Source: Acidobacteriota bacterium (lineage in GTDB: Bacteria > Acidobacteriota > Thermoanaerobaculia > Multivoradales > J023). From it: 64,000 nt of DNA. A program made the position numbers and the translations under genes. The notes under the pieces were generated by a model. It saw only the letters and a program-made list of their open reading frames with translations. It did not search any database and was not told the origin of the DNA. Shown here in pieces: positions 1-9,765 of the stretch (its first letter is position 1; every line of letters begins with the position of its first letter). The DNA lies in the NCBI GenBank assembly GCA_029263395.1, contig JAJCXO010000221.1:186001-250000 (forward strand), read 5' to 3'.

Positions 1-2
1 GC

Positions 3-1052
3 ACAACCCCCGAGGCGGATGATGTCTTCCGTACCTTGGAGGAGATGCGTGCCGATGGCGCTCGAGCAGCGGTGATGGAGGTCTCGTCTCACGCCTTGGA
101 AATGGGCCGGGTGTCCGGAGCGCGCTACGACGTTGCGGTATTCACCAACCTGACCCGCGACCATCTCGACTTCCATGGTGATCTGGAATCGTATTTCGCC
201 GCTAAGTGTAGATTGTTCGATCAACTCAAACCTGGCGGTCGATCGGTCATCTCCCTTGGCGACGAGTATGGCCGCAGGCTGGCAGCGCGTCTCGACGACC
301 CGATGACCTTCGGAACGGGCGGCAAGGTTGCGGTCGATGACGTCGAGCTCGACTTCGCCGGTATTCGCGGCACGATGGTCACGCCGCGTGGCAAGTTGCG
401 GTTCGAATCTAGGCTGATCGGTCGTTACAATCTCGAGAATCTGTTGGCGGCAGTAGCGGCAGCGGAGGCCCTGGAGCTTCCGCATGCGGCAGTCGCCGCC
501 GGGATTGCCGCCCGAGGTCCGGTGCCCGGCCGGCTTGAGTCGGTGGATGCAGGTCAACCGTTCCCGGTGTTGATCGATTTCGCCCATACTCCCGCTGCCT
601 TGGAAGCAACGCTACGCTCGGTCCGAGAGTTGACGGATCGCGATGTTGTGCTCGTCTTCGGCTGTGGCGGCGGCAAGGATGCAGGCAAGCGACCCATGAT
701 GGGTAAGATCGCTGGCGAGCTGGCGGCACTGGTTGTGGTCACTTCCGACAATCCTCGGACTGAAGATCCGCAGGCGATTATGCTCGAGGTCGAGAAGGGC
801 CTGCGTGCCAGCGGCGCGACCGAGTACCGGATGGTGCCAGATCGACGCGAGGCCATTCGCCGCGCTGCTGCAGTGGGGGCCAATGGCAACTGGGTCGTAT
901 TGGTGGCGGGGCGAGGCCACGAGGAATTCCAGCTGGTCGGCCACCAGAGGATCCCGCTCAGTGACCGAGCCGAGCTCGTAGCAGCCCTAACGAAGACCTG
1001 GGGTGACGGCCAAGGCTCGGCAGCAAACACTGTGGAGGCTCGCCGTGGTTGA
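3..1052 (+). CDS. murE: UDP-MurNAc-tripeptide synthetase (meso-DAP-adding), 5'-truncated by window edge
   Basis: Cytoplasmic Mur ligase that adds meso-diaminopimelate to UDP-MurNAc-L-Ala-D-Glu. The reading frame is open from the first bases and begins inside the family motif TTPEADDVFR, so the N-terminal domain and the ATP P-loop lie upstream of the window. The remaining central domain carries EVSSHAL and NLTRDHLDFHG. The C-terminal domain carries the DNPR motif (747-758), which in this family marks specificity for meso-DAP rather than lysine. It is the first visible gene of the dcw operon, and its last 8 bases overlap the likely murF start. A methionine at 36 is internal, not a start. The assignment is secure. 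Confidence 0.96.
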   Translation, partial: TTPEADDVFRTLEEMRADGARAAVMEVSSHALEMGRVSGARYDVAVFTNLTRDHLDFHGDLESYFAAKCRLFDQLKPGGRSVISLGDEYGRRLAARLDDPMTFGTGGKVAVDDVELDFAGIRGTMVTPRGKLRFESRLIGRYNLENLLAAVAAAEALELPHAAVAAGIAARGPVPGRLESVDAGQPFPVLIDFAHTPAALEATLRSVRELTDRDVVLVFGCGGGKDAGKRPMMGKIAGELAALVVVTSDNPRTEDPQAIMLEVEKGLRASGATEYRMVPDRREAIRRAAAVGANGNWVVLVAGRGHEEFQLVGHQRIPLSDRAELVAALTKTWGDGQGSAANTVEARRG

Positions 1053-2517
1053 GCGCAACGCCAGCGTTGCTGCCGAGGCGATGGGCGGCGAGGTATTCGC
1101 TGGTGATCCAGCAACGTTGTGGAGTGGTGCGGCGATCGACACCCGTCGCATCGGTGGTGGCGAGATCTTCTTCGCCCTGCCCGGCGAACGCACGGACGGC
1201 CATGCCTTTCTATCTCAGGCGATCGCTGCCGGCGCCGCCGTCGTGGTCGTCCACCGCGACTCGACACTGGCCGATGCCGGCAGCGCCGCCTGGATCCGGG
1301 TTGACGATACTTATCGCGGATTACATGCGTTGACCCGTGCGGTGCGCGCCCAGGTGCCCGAGCGACTCGTGGCCATCACCGGTTCGGCCGGTAAGACCAC
1401 CACCAAAGAGATCCTGGCGGCGATGCTCAGGCGCCGTTTCCGCACCGAGCGCAGCCCAGGCAACCTGAACAACCTCTACGGCTTTCCCCTGTCGCTGTTG
1501 AATATCCAAGACGGCTGCGAATGGATGGTCGCCGAGATGGGGATGTCGACCCCTGGTGAGCTTCGTCAGGTCAGCCAATTGGGCGCCCCGGATGCCGCGG
1601 TTTTTACCAACGTGCGTCCGGCCCATCTCGAGAACTTTCGTCATCTGCGGGATATCGCCGACGCTAAATCGGAATTGCTCGCCGGTCTCGCAGAGGGTGG
1701 CTTGGTGGTCGCTAATGCCGACGACCCCGAAGTAATGTACCTCGTCGAGAGGCACCGAGAGCGAGCGGCAGGTCATCAACAAGCTCCCGAGCAACGGGCC
1801 GAAGGAACGCCCAGCACACGTTATGTGACCTACGGTACCGCCTCGGCGGCCGATGTCACCGCGAACTCGGTGCAGGCGTTGTCCGGTGAACGGCCCGGTA
1901 GTCGTTTCGAGCTGACGGTTACAGACCCCGAGACCTCCAAAGCAGCTTCGGTCAACGTTGACCTGCCGCTTCATGGCACCTACAACGTCGAGAATTGTCT
2001 TGCCGCGGCCGCCTGCGCCTACACCTTGGGGGTTCCGCTGGTAGATATCGCCGCCGCCGTCAGGGATCTCCAGCCCGGTCGGATGCGTGGCGAAGTGCAT
2101 CGTTTAGGCACGCTGACGGTGGTGGACGATTCCTACAATTCGAATCCAGACGCGGCGGGCAAGGCCCTGACCAGCGCCCGCCAGTTGGCCGGTCAGCGTT
2201 ATGTGGCGATCCTTGGTGACATGCTCGAGCTTGGCCCCGAGACACCGGCGTTCCACCGCGAAGTTGGCGAGCGCGCCGCCGAACTTGGCTTTGGCTTGGT
2301 GGTTGGGGTTGGGGAGCACGCCCGCGAGTTGGTTTCGGCGGCGGAGCTGGGCGGAGCCGAGGTGCGATGGTTCGCCGCCGCGTCGTCGGCCGCTGAGTGG
2401 GTGCGTCAAGCAGCGCCGGGATGGTCCCAAGAAGACCTCGTCCTCGTCAAGGGATCTCGTGGCGTGGGTCTCGAAGTGGTCGTGGCTGCGTTGCTCGAGA
2501 TGGGAGGAGCCAGTTGA
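1045..2517 (+). CDS. murF: UDP-MurNAc-tripeptide--D-Ala-D-Ala ligase
   Basis: Cytoplasmic Mur ligase that attaches D-Ala-D-Ala to make UDP-MurNAc-pentapeptide. It has the nucleotide P-loop [12 protein letters not shown], a central-domain NLNN/GFPLSLL segment, HLENFRHL, and the C-terminal motif [11 protein letters not shown] chose the GTG at 1045: TGGAGG sits at 1033-1038, 6 nt upstream, and the protein then starts close to the usual family N-terminus. An in-frame ATG at 1003 would add 14 residues and overlap murE by 50 nt, with no good ribosome binding site. The stop overlaps the mraY start by one base (TGATG). Length of about 490 residues is slightly longer than the E. coli enzyme. Confidence 0.95.
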   Translation: MVERNASVAAEAMGGEVFAGDPATLWSGAAIDTRRIGGGEIFFALPGERTDGHAFLSQAIAAGAAVVVVHRDSTLADAGSAAWIRVDDTYRGLHALTRAVRAQVPERLVAITGSAGKTTTKEILAAMLRRRFRTERSPGNLNNLYGFPLSLLNIQDGCEWMVAEMGMSTPGELRQVSQLGAPDAAVFTNVRPAHLENFRHLRDIADAKSELLAGLAEGGLVVANADDPEVMYLVERHRERAAGHQQAPEQRAEGTPSTRYVTYGTASAADVTANSVQALSGERPGSRFELTVTDPETSKAASVNVDLPLHGTYNVENCLAAAACAYTLGVPLVDIAAAVRDLQPGRMRGEVHRLGTLTVVDDSYNSNPDAAGKALTSARQLAGQRYVAILGDMLELGPETPAFHREVGERAAELGFGLVVGVGEHARELVSAAELGGAEVRWFAAASSAAEWVRQAAPGWSQEDLVLVKGSRGVGLEVVVAALLEMGGAS

Positions 2518-3602
2518 TGCTCTATCACCTCCTCTATCCCCTGCACGAGCTTTATGGCGTGTTCAACGTCTTCCGCTACATCACGTTCCGGACCGCAGCG
2601 GCAGTCTTCACCGCGCTCATGTTGTCGTTGATGTTGGGCCCCTGGTTCATCCGCACCTTGCGTCGGCTGTCGGTGGGTCAGAACATTCGCGAAGTCGGGC
2701 CGAATTCCCACATGGTGAAGGCCGGCACTCCAACGATGGGTGGCTTGTTGATTCTGTTGGCAGTACTCGCTTCAACGCTGCTATGGGCAAATCTCACCAA
2801 CCCCTTTGTATGGATTGCCATAGGGGTCACCACAGCTTTCGGTCTGATCGGCTTTAGTGACGATTTCATCAAGGTCCGCAAGCGACGTAATCTCGGCCTG
2901 ACATCGCGGGCCAAGTTTGCTCTGCAGACCCTGGTGGGACTCGCGACGGCGTATATCTTGATGTCGCTGCCGGACGAGCTTGGTTTTGCGCCTACCCTGA
3001 CGTTTCCCTTTCTGAAAGATGTTGCTCCGGATCTCGGCTGGTTCTACCTGCCCTTTGTAGCCTTGGTTTTGGTCGGTTCCTCCAATGCGGTCAACCTGAC
3101 CGACGGACTTGATGGCTTGGCGATCGGCTCGACGCTGATCGCGGCGGCGACCTACGCCATCTTTACCTACGTGGCTGGCCACAAGCTGGTTGCGGCCTAC
3201 CTCCAGATCACCCCCATCCATGGGGTTGGCGAAGTCACGATCTTCTGTGGTGCCTTGGTTGGTGCGAGCCTCGGTTTCCTGTGGTTCAACAGCCATCCAG
3301 CCGAAGTATTCATGGGTGATGTCGGCTCCCTCGCTCTCGGTGGCGCAATCGGTATCGTAGCGATTCTGTGTAAACAGGAATTGGTGCTGATTCTCGTCGG
3401 CGGACTATTTGTGCTCGAGGCCGGCTCGGTGATCATCCAGGTGGCATCGTTCAAGCTGACCGGCAAGCGGGTGTTTCGTATGGCACCCCTCCATCATCAC
3501 TTCGAGCTCCTGGGCTGGTCGGAGCCCAAGATCATCGTGCGGTTCTGGATTCTGGCGGTGTTGTGCGCACTGCTCAGTCTCTCGACCCTCAAGCTGCGGT
3601 GA
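2517..3602 (+). CDS. mraY: phospho-N-acetylmuramoyl-pentapeptide transferase
   Basis: Integral membrane enzyme that transfers phospho-MurNAc-pentapeptide to undecaprenyl phosphate to form lipid I. The protein is 361 residues, the typical length, with about ten hydrophobic segments. Active-site motifs are visible: [30 protein letters not shown], and the C-terminal [14 protein letters not shown]. The start is the ATG at 2517, overlapping the murF stop, with GGGAGG at 2502-2507. A longer in-frame extension back to 2397 has no resemblance to the family and is murF read in another frame. It is translationally coupled inside the dcw operon. Confidence 0.97.
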   Translation: MLYHLLYPLHELYGVFNVFRYITFRTAAAVFTALMLSLMLGPWFIRTLRRLSVGQNIREVGPNSHMVKAGTPTMGGLLILLAVLASTLLWANLTNPFVWIAIGVTTAFGLIGFSDDFIKVRKRRNLGLTSRAKFALQTLVGLATAYILMSLPDELGFAPTLTFPFLKDVAPDLGWFYLPFVALVLVGSSNAVNLTDGLDGLAIGSTLIAAATYAIFTYVAGHKLVAAYLQITPIHGVGEVTIFCGALVGASLGFLWFNSHPAEVFMGDVGSLALGGAIGIVAILCKQELVLILVGGLFVLEAGSVIIQVASFKLTGKRVFRMAPLHHHFELLGWSEPKIIVRFWILAVLCALLSLSTLKLR

Positions 3603-3621
3603 ACGGGAGGTGATGAGAAGC

Positions 3622-5019
3622 ATGGTGATGAATAGTCCTTGGAGCGATCACCCCTGGCGCCGCGTTGGGGTCTACGGTCTCGGCATTTCGGGGCGTGCCG
3701 CGGTGCAGCTTTTACGCCGCCAAAACGTCGAGGTTGTGGCCTACGATGATCGGGCGGCGAAGGAGATTGACCTGTCCGATCTGGCGCAAGATGCCGGGGT
3801 CGAGTTCCGTCTGGGCAGTGAGTTCGGCAACCTGGAGAAGGGTGATCTCGAAGCACTCGATGGTTTTGTCATCAGCCCGGGTGTTTCGCCGGATCGACCT
3901 CTCTTCGAGGCGGCGCGTCGCCGCGGCGTGCCGATCATCGCCGAGGTTGAGCTCGCCTTCGCTCTGCTCGATGGCGAAGTCATCGGCATCACCGGATCGA
4001 ATGGCAAAAGCACCACGACCGCACTTGCCGGGGCGATGCTGGAAGCGGCTGGTCGTCAGGTCGAGGTCTGCGGCAACATTGGCGACGCGTTGTCATCGCG
4101 GGTGGGGCCGAGTGGGAAGGATCGTCTATTCGTGGTCGAACTCTCCAGTTTTCAGCTCGAGGCTGTCGATCGTTTTCGTCCTGAGAGCGCTGCTCTGCTC
4201 AACATCTCCCCGGATCACCTCGACCGTCATTTTGACCTCGAGAGCTATCTCGGGGTCAAGGCGGCCATCTTCGCACGTCAGCAGGCGAGTGATCTGGCGG
4301 TGTTGAATGCCGACGACCCGCGGGTCGCGCCGCTCGAAGTGGCTGCCCATCGCCGTTTCTTTTCTTCCCAGCAGACGGTCGAGGACGGTTGTTACGTGAG
4401 TGGCGACCAAGTCCTCGAGGCGTCGCCTGGTAGAGAGCCCCAGGAACTCTTTCGACGCTCGGACGTGCCATTGCCGGGCCCCCACAACCTAGAGAATGCG
4501 ATGGCAGCTGCACTTCTGGCCCGTGCACACGGGGCCGAACCAAGCCATGTTGCTAGCGGTATGCGGGGGTTCCGCGGCTTGCCGCATCGCCTGGAACGGG
4601 TTGCGGTGCGGCATGGGGTCATCTGGTACGACGATTCCAAGGGCACCAACATCGCGGCGACAGCTCGTTCGTTGGAGGGTTTTGATGACCATTCGGTCCA
4701 CATTGTCCTCGGTGGTCGGTTCAAGGGTGGCGATCTAACTCAGCTACGATCGTTGTTGGAATGCAAGGCACGTTGCGCCTACCTCATTGGTGAAGCGGCG
4801 CCGCGTTTTGCCGAGGCTCTTGCTCCACAGGTGCCGATCGAAAGGGTCGATACCCTGCAGAATGCAGTTGAGCGTGCCGCCGCCGACGCACGGCCTGGTG
4901 AGATCGTGCTGCTTTCACCGGCTTGTTCGCGCTTTGACCAATTCGACAACTTTGCGCAGCGTGGTCGCGTCTTTCAACGCCTGGTGAAGGCTCTGAACGG
5001 AGGCGATCATGGCGCGTAA
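3622..5019 (+). CDS. murD: UDP-MurNAc-L-alanine--D-glutamate ligase
   Basis: Cytoplasmic Mur ligase that adds D-glutamate to UDP-MurNAc-L-Ala. It has an N-terminal Rossmann-like uracil-binding segment (GVYGLGISGRAAV), the P-loop GITGSNGKSTTT, the central motif NISPDHLDRH, and YDDSKGTN in the C-terminal domain. Start choice: the extended Shine-Dalgarno GGGAGGTGAT lies at 3605-3614 and ends 7 nt before the ATG at 3622. The upstream in-frame GTG at 3610 and ATG at 3613 lie inside that site and are unlikely. The gap to mraY is only 19 nt. Its 3' end overlaps ftsW by 11 nt. Length of 465 residues is normal. Confidence 0.95.
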   Translation: MVMNSPWSDHPWRRVGVYGLGISGRAAVQLLRRQNVEVVAYDDRAAKEIDLSDLAQDAGVEFRLGSEFGNLEKGDLEALDGFVISPGVSPDRPLFEAARRRGVPIIAEVELAFALLDGEVIGITGSNGKSTTTALAGAMLEAAGRQVEVCGNIGDALSSRVGPSGKDRLFVVELSSFQLEAVDRFRPESAALLNISPDHLDRHFDLESYLGVKAAIFARQQASDLAVLNADDPRVAPLEVAAHRRFFSSQQTVEDGCYVSGDQVLEASPGREPQELFRRSDVPLPGPHNLENAMAAALLARAHGAEPSHVASGMRGFRGLPHRLERVAVRHGVIWYDDSKGTNIAATARSLEGFDDHSVHIVLGGRFKGGDLTQLRSLLECKARCAYLIGEAAPRFAEALAPQVPIERVDTLQNAVERAAADARPGEIVLLSPACSRFDQFDNFAQRGRVFQRLVKALNGGDHGA

Positions 5020-6097
5020 GTTGGTCTTTGACCGCGGCCTGTTCGCAACCGTGCTGATGTTGACCGGCCTCGGTCTGGTGATGGTGTATTCCGCCAGCGC
5101 CGTGCTCGCCCGTGGTAGCGGCATGTCGTTCAACCCATTGTTCGTCAAGCAGAGCCTGGCAGCGCTGGTCGGTATCGTTGCGATGCTGGTGACCATGCAC
5201 GTCGATTACCGTTGGTTGCGGCGCCCGGGAGTCATCTACAGCATGCAGGTCGGAGTCTTGCTGCTGTTGATCGCGGTGCTCTTCACACCCTATGTATTCA
5301 ACAACGCACGGCGTTGGTTCTTCATTGGCGGTGTGTCGGTGCAGCCGTCCGAACTCGCCAAGCTGGCGTTGATTCCGTTCATCGCTTACCAGATCGATCG
5401 CAAGTCTGATCGCTTGAACAGTTACGCCTTCCTGATACCGTGCGCCGCTTTGACCGGTCTGATGGTTGCACTGATTTTTATGGGTCGCGATCTCGGAACG
5501 ATTGTCCTGCTTTGTGTGCCGCCGCTGATCATGATTTTCTTGGCTGGCCTCAAGACCCGTTACATGGTCTCGGGTGGGTTGTTCCTATTGCCGGTCGTAG
5601 TTCTGGCGGTGGCCTTGGAGCCCTATCGCTGGCGTCGGTTGACCGCCTTCATGAATCCTGAAGCTGATCCTCTGGGAACAGGATTTCAAGCCTTGCAGTC
5701 GTTGATTGCAATCGGTTCGGGCGGCATCTTTGGGCTCGGCCCGGGTAACAGTGTCCAAAAGCTCTACTTTCTGCCATCACCTCACGCCGATTTCATCTTC
5801 TCGATCGTGGCGGAAGAGCTGGGTTTCCTGGGCGCTTTGTTCATGGTGGCGTTGTTCGGTGTCTTTCTGTGGCGTGGGGTGCTCGCCGGTCAGGGCGCGC
5901 CTGATCTTTTTGGTCGTTATCTCGCCTGGGGCTTCACCTGCCTGATCGTAGTGCAGGCCCTGATCCACATGAGTGTTGCCTTGGCGTTGTTGCCAACCAC
6001 CGGCGTGCCGTTGCCGCTCATCTCTCACGGTGGCTCGTCGCTGGTGACAACGCTCATCGCGTGTGGGTTGATCCTGAACGTGTCGCAGCATGGGTAA
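5009..6097 (+). CDS. ftsW: SEDS-family lipid II polymerase of the divisome
   Basis: Polytopic membrane SEDS glycosyltransferase that polymerises lipid II at the septum together with a class B penicillin-binding protein. The 362-residue protein has about ten hydrophobic segments and the SEDS signatures QPSELAKLALI and LPTTGVPLPLISHGGSS. FtsW and RodA share these motifs. The FtsW call comes from its position between murD and murG in a dcw operon. GGAGG at 4999-5003 lies 5 nt before the ATG, which sits inside the end of murD. It is at the short end for FtsW because it lacks the usual long N- and C-terminal tails. Confidence 0.93.
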   Translation: MARKLVFDRGLFATVLMLTGLGLVMVYSASAVLARGSGMSFNPLFVKQSLAALVGIVAMLVTMHVDYRWLRRPGVIYSMQVGVLLLLIAVLFTPYVFNNARRWFFIGGVSVQPSELAKLALIPFIAYQIDRKSDRLNSYAFLIPCAALTGLMVALIFMGRDLGTIVLLCVPPLIMIFLAGLKTRYMVSGGLFLLPVVVLAVALEPYRWRRLTAFMNPEADPLGTGFQALQSLIAIGSGGIFGLGPGNSVQKLYFLPSPHADFIFSIVAEELGFLGALFMVALFGVFLWRGVLAGQGAPDLFGRYLAWGFTCLIVVQALIHMSVALALLPTTGVPLPLISHGGSSLVTTLIACGLILNVSQHG

Positions 6098-7409
6098 CTC
6101 GATGAATACCGTCACACCACAGACCAGCAGGGTGACCACCGGCGTGAAGCAGCCAGGTGCTGCTGTGTCTGATGGTGCTGTGGTCGATGCTGTAGAGACC
6201 CGGCCGTTGGCACTGATCAGCGGTGGTGGTTCCGGTGGGCATGTATTCCCCGGGCTGGCGATCGCCGAAGAGCTCCAGCGTCGCGGGTGGCTGGTGAATT
6301 GGGCCGGTTCTCGCCACGGTATCGAAGCGCGCTTGGTTGGCGCTCAAAAGATCCCATTCCATCATCTGCCAGCACGACCGTTGGTTGGTCAGGGCTGGGT
6401 CGGCAAGGTGCGGTCGGCGGCAACGCTGGCACGGGCAGCATGGAGCGCCCGTTCGTTGGTGCGTCGTTCGAGCGCCCGGGTGGTGGTCGGCACTGGCGGA
6501 TATGTTTCAGCGCCAGCGGTTGTCGGTGCTCGGCTCGCCGCCCGCCCGGCCTTTTTGCTAGAGCCCAACGCTGATGCCGGGTTCGCTAATCGTTGCCTGT
6601 CACGGCTGGCGGCGGAAGCTGCGGTGGCTTTCGACGAAACCCGTTCCCAGTTGGCCTGCCCTTCTCACACCACGGGTATTCCGGTACGCGGGGACTTCTT
6701 CGCAGCTGACGCCGCCCTGCCAACGGCACCGCCGTTGCGACTGCTGATCCTCGGTGGCAGCCAAGGAGCACGCCAGATCAACGAGTTGATGCCTCGTGCC
6801 TTGGCCATCTTGGGTGATCGCCTTGGGTTGATCGAGGTCTGTCATCAGACCGGTAATCCACACCTCGAATCGACTCGTGAGGCCTATCGGGCCGCTGGAT
6901 TGCGGATACTGCCGGGTTCCGCTGCATCGAAAGTAGCGTCCGACGTACATGGCGAGCTGGCGACCGATAGCCAGGTCCAGATCCGTTGCGAGGTCGTACC
7001 GTTTCTGGATGACATGGTCACCGCCATGGCCCGCAGCCATCTGATCGTGTCCCGCGCTGGAGCCATCACCTTGGCTGAAATTTGCGCTACGGGTCGTCCG
7101 AGTCTGCTCGTTCCCTTGGCGCTGGCAGGGGGCCACCAGAAGGCCAATGCTGAGCGTTTGGCAGCAGCAGGCGCTGCTCACGTGCTACCGCCAGAGGCAG
7201 AGGCCGAAGATTTGGCCGAGATCTTGGCTGACCTGATGCAGGAGCCCGCCACCCTGCCGGTACTCTCGGAGATGGCACACGCGGCGCGTGGTCTGGGACA
7301 TCGCCACGCCGCGGCGTCGATCGCGGATCGTTTAGAGCGACTTACCCACGCCGGAAGGCGCGTGCGATCGGCCGGTGAATCTGAACCTCAGCATGAGGAG
7401 GCGAGCTGA
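6090..7409 (+). CDS. murG: UDP-GlcNAc:lipid I N-acetylglucosaminyltransferase
   Basis: Peripheral inner-membrane GT-B glycosyltransferase that converts lipid I to lipid II. The donor and acceptor signature GGGSGGH is at residues 45-51, followed by VFPGLAIAEEL. GGSQGAR and the donor-site stretch SRAGAITLAEI are also present. At 439 residues it is longer than typical MurG (about 355-370). The excess is a roughly 40-residue polar N-terminal extension before the Rossmann fold, an insertion near AASKVASDVHGEL, and a charged C-terminal tail. The ATG at 6090 overlaps the ftsW stop by 8 nt. A second ATG at 6102 is possible and would remove only four residues. The stop overlaps murC by one base. Confidence 0.94.
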   Translation: MGNSMNTVTPQTSRVTTGVKQPGAAVSDGAVVDAVETRPLALISGGGSGGHVFPGLAIAEELQRRGWLVNWAGSRHGIEARLVGAQKIPFHHLPARPLVGQGWVGKVRSAATLARAAWSARSLVRRSSARVVVGTGGYVSAPAVVGARLAARPAFLLEPNADAGFANRCLSRLAAEAAVAFDETRSQLACPSHTTGIPVRGDFFAADAALPTAPPLRLLILGGSQGARQINELMPRALAILGDRLGLIEVCHQTGNPHLESTREAYRAAGLRILPGSAASKVASDVHGELATDSQVQIRCEVVPFLDDMVTAMARSHLIVSRAGAITLAEICATGRPSLLVPLALAGGHQKANAERLAAAGAAHVLPPEAEAEDLAEILADLMQEPATLPVLSEMAHAARGLGHRHAAASIADRLERLTHAGRRVRSAGESEPQHEEAS

Positions 7410-8815
7410 TGTTCAAGATGTTCGCTGGCCTCTCCCACGCCCACTTTGTTGGTATCGGCGGTGCCGGGATGAGCGGGATCGCCGAAGTGCTGCTGGACTA
7501 CGATCTCGAGGTCAGCGGCTGCGATCAGGCCCGGAATGCCACAACTCGGAGGTTGGAACGGCTCGGTGTGCGCGTCTTCCAGGGCCACTCACCGGATCAT
7601 CTCGAGGGTGTCGACCTGGTGGTGAAATCGTCAGCCATCTCTGAGCAGAGTGAAGAGATTGTCGCTGCTCGCGACCGGGGAATCACCGTCGTACGTCGCG
7701 CCGAGATGCTCGGCGAGTTGATGCGGTTGAAGTACGGTATCGCGATTGCCGGCACCCATGGAAAAACTACCACCACGTCGCTTATCGGCACCATGTTGAC
7801 CGAATGTAAGCTCGACCCGACGGTGATTGTCGGTGGCCGGATGCGGGTCTCCGGTACTGGTGCCAGGGTCGGCAAGAGTGATTATCTGGTGGCCGAGGCT
7901 GACGAGTTCGATCGCAGCTTTCTGCGCCTGATGCCGATCCTTGCGATCGTTACCAACATCGACCTCGATCATCTCGATACCTATGCCGATCTCGACGCCA
8001 TTCGCGAGGCCTTCCTCGACTTCGCTGGGCGAGTACCATTTTTCGGCCAGATTATTCTGTGTCTGGACGATCCAAACATTCAGCGAATTTTGCCGCAGCT
8101 GGCCAGTGAACATCGAGTTGTCACCTATGGCTTGTCGCCACAGGCCAACTTTCATGCGCATGACTTGGAAGCAACGCCGAATGGCTGCCGCTTCGCTGTC
8201 ACCAGTACTGGCGAAGGCCTGCTGGGTAGTCTAGAAGCCCCTATGCCAGGGCGCCACAATGTGTGCAATACCCTGGCGGCGGTGGCGGTCGGCCGAGCCC
8301 TGGGCTTGGAGTTTTCCCGCATTGCCCAAGCCCTCGAATCCTTTGGTGGTGTCCATCGGCGCTTTGAGCGGCTCGGGGAGTGGCAAGGTGCCGCGGTCAT
8401 CGACGACTACGCTCATCACCCCACCGAGGTTGCGGCGACCCTCGAGGCGGCGCGCCAGTCTTTTCCCAAGGGCCGTGTGCTGGCGATTTTCCAGCCCCAT
8501 CTGTTCTCCCGGACGCGTGATTTATGCGACGACTTCGCACGTTCGCTGATGGCTGCTGACAGCGTGATTGTCAGCAGCATCTACGCGTCTCGTGAAGCAC
8601 CGATCGCAGGGATCAGCGGCGAAGATGTCGTGGCGTCTGCACGCCGTAGCGGTCATCGCTCGATCGATTACTGTGACAACTGGGACGATGTTCCGAAGCG
8701 CCTCGCCCAGGCCTCGGGTGGCGATCGTTTCGGAGAGGGCGACGTGATCCTGACCCTCGGAGCCGGTGATATTTACCGTTTGGCGCGGCAGCTTGCTGAA
8801 GAGGGCGGGTCATGA
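7409..8815 (+). CDS. murC: UDP-N-acetylmuramate--L-alanine ligase
   Basis: First Mur ligase, adding L-alanine to UDP-MurNAc in the cytoplasm. It shows the N-terminal HFVGIGGAGMSGIAE nucleotide-sugar fold, the P-loop GTHGKTTTTS starting at residue 115, EADEFDRSFL, NIDLDHLDTY, and DDYAHHPTEV in the C-terminal domain. The 468-residue length is typical. GAGGAGG at 7395-7401 precedes the ATG, whose first base is the last base of the murG stop. In many bacteria murB and/or ddl follow murC before ftsQ. Here ftsQ starts at once, overlapping by 4 nt, so MurB and Ddl must be encoded elsewhere. Confidence 0.97.
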   Translation: MFKMFAGLSHAHFVGIGGAGMSGIAEVLLDYDLEVSGCDQARNATTRRLERLGVRVFQGHSPDHLEGVDLVVKSSAISEQSEEIVAARDRGITVVRRAEMLGELMRLKYGIAIAGTHGKTTTTSLIGTMLTECKLDPTVIVGGRMRVSGTGARVGKSDYLVAEADEFDRSFLRLMPILAIVTNIDLDHLDTYADLDAIREAFLDFAGRVPFFGQIILCLDDPNIQRILPQLASEHRVVTYGLSPQANFHAHDLEATPNGCRFAVTSTGEGLLGSLEAPMPGRHNVCNTLAAVAVGRALGLEFSRIAQALESFGGVHRRFERLGEWQGAAVIDDYAHHPTEVAATLEAARQSFPKGRVLAIFQPHLFSRTRDLCDDFARSLMAADSVIVSSIYASREAPIAGISGEDVVASARRSGHRSIDYCDNWDDVPKRLAQASGGDRFGEGDVILTLGAGDIYRLARQLAEEGGS

Positions 8816-9750
8816 AGACGTTACCCATGGATCAACAACGCAAGGTCCCGGTAGCGGCCAACGATGGGTCGAGACCAGCGCTCCTGCGCCGTGGCGATAC
8901 GGCCGAACCGGTGACGGCTTTCAGGCGTCGCAGCGGTGAGGTCAAGCGTCGTCGCCGAAGCCCTCTCAAGAAGTTCCTGCGCCCTTTCCTCCTGGCGATC
9001 CTGATCGTCGGTCTTCCCGCTAGTGTGATCAGTTGGCCGATGATTTCGCCACGCTTCGCCTTTCAGGGTCTGACCATAGAAACGGGTGATCGGGTTTCTG
9101 AAGAGTGGATACGTCAAACGTTACAACCCCTGGTCGGAACCAATCTCCTGCTGCTTTCACTGCCTCGCACCGAGCGTTTGTTGCGTCAACATCCTTGGGT
9201 CGAGGGCTGTGCCTTGCGTAAAGATCTTCCTTCCAGATTGGTGGTGCGAATCATCGAGAAAAAGGCGGTGGCACTGCTCTCTCATGACAAAGGACTCTAC
9301 TACCTGGCTGCCGACGGGGCACCGATTGCGCCCTTTGATCCGTTGGCCGGAAAGAGTGACTTGATGCTGATCAGCGGCCCGAAGTCCGCGGTTACGGAAA
9401 CTCCTGCCCCTTTACAGATGGCGTCGCGATCCAGCTTTCGGTCGGCGATCCAGTTGGCCGACGAAATTGCCGAGCTCGACCCGCCATGGCGGGTCGGGTT
9501 GTCTGAGATTGTCGTGTTAGGGGAAGAAGATTTTCAGATCTACACCACAAGCTTGCCCTTCTCCCTGTTGGTCAGGGTCGGCACGTTGAAAAATAAAGTC
9601 CGCCGCCTAGAGGAGCTGTTGCCGCAGATCGTGGATCACTACGATCACGCTGGTGCCATCGACCTCCGTTTTGCGCGGCGAATCATTGTGCAACCGTCCG
9701 TCGATACCGGGTCGATCACCACCGATCGCAACCGTCGACGGCATATTTAA
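8812..9750 (+). CDS. ftsQ: cell-division protein FtsQ (POTRA domain)
   Basis: Bitopic divisome scaffold. The N-terminal cytoplasmic tail (residues 1-55) is very basic, ending in RRRRSPLKKFLR. One membrane segment covers about residues 56-77. A periplasmic POTRA-like region starts near residue 82 (FQGLTIETGDRVSEEWIRQTL), with the family phrase HPWVEGCALRKDLPSRLVV. The FtsQ beta domain follows. Sequence conservation is low, as is usual for FtsQ, so the call rests on topology, the POTRA/beta pattern and its place between murC and ftsA. The ATG overlaps the murC stop by 4 nt. A gap of 15 nt separates it from ftsA. Confidence 0.9.
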   Translation: MKTLPMDQQRKVPVAANDGSRPALLRRGDTAEPVTAFRRRSGEVKRRRRSPLKKFLRPFLLAILIVGLPASVISWPMISPRFAFQGLTIETGDRVSEEWIRQTLQPLVGTNLLLLSLPRTERLLRQHPWVEGCALRKDLPSRLVVRIIEKKAVALLSHDKGLYYLAADGAPIAPFDPLAGKSDLMLISGPKSAVTETPAPLQMASRSSFRSAIQLADEIAELDPPWRVGLSEIVVLGEEDFQIYTTSLPFSLLVRVGTLKNKVRRLEELLPQIVDHYDHAGAIDLRFARRIIVQPSVDTGSITTDRNRRRHI

Positions 9751-9765
9751 AGGCGATACCGGATC

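Noticed and set aside
1321-2100. 259-codon open frame antisense to murF
   Set aside because: It lies wholly within murF, whose motifs are on the plus strand; no ribosome binding site and no family resemblance.
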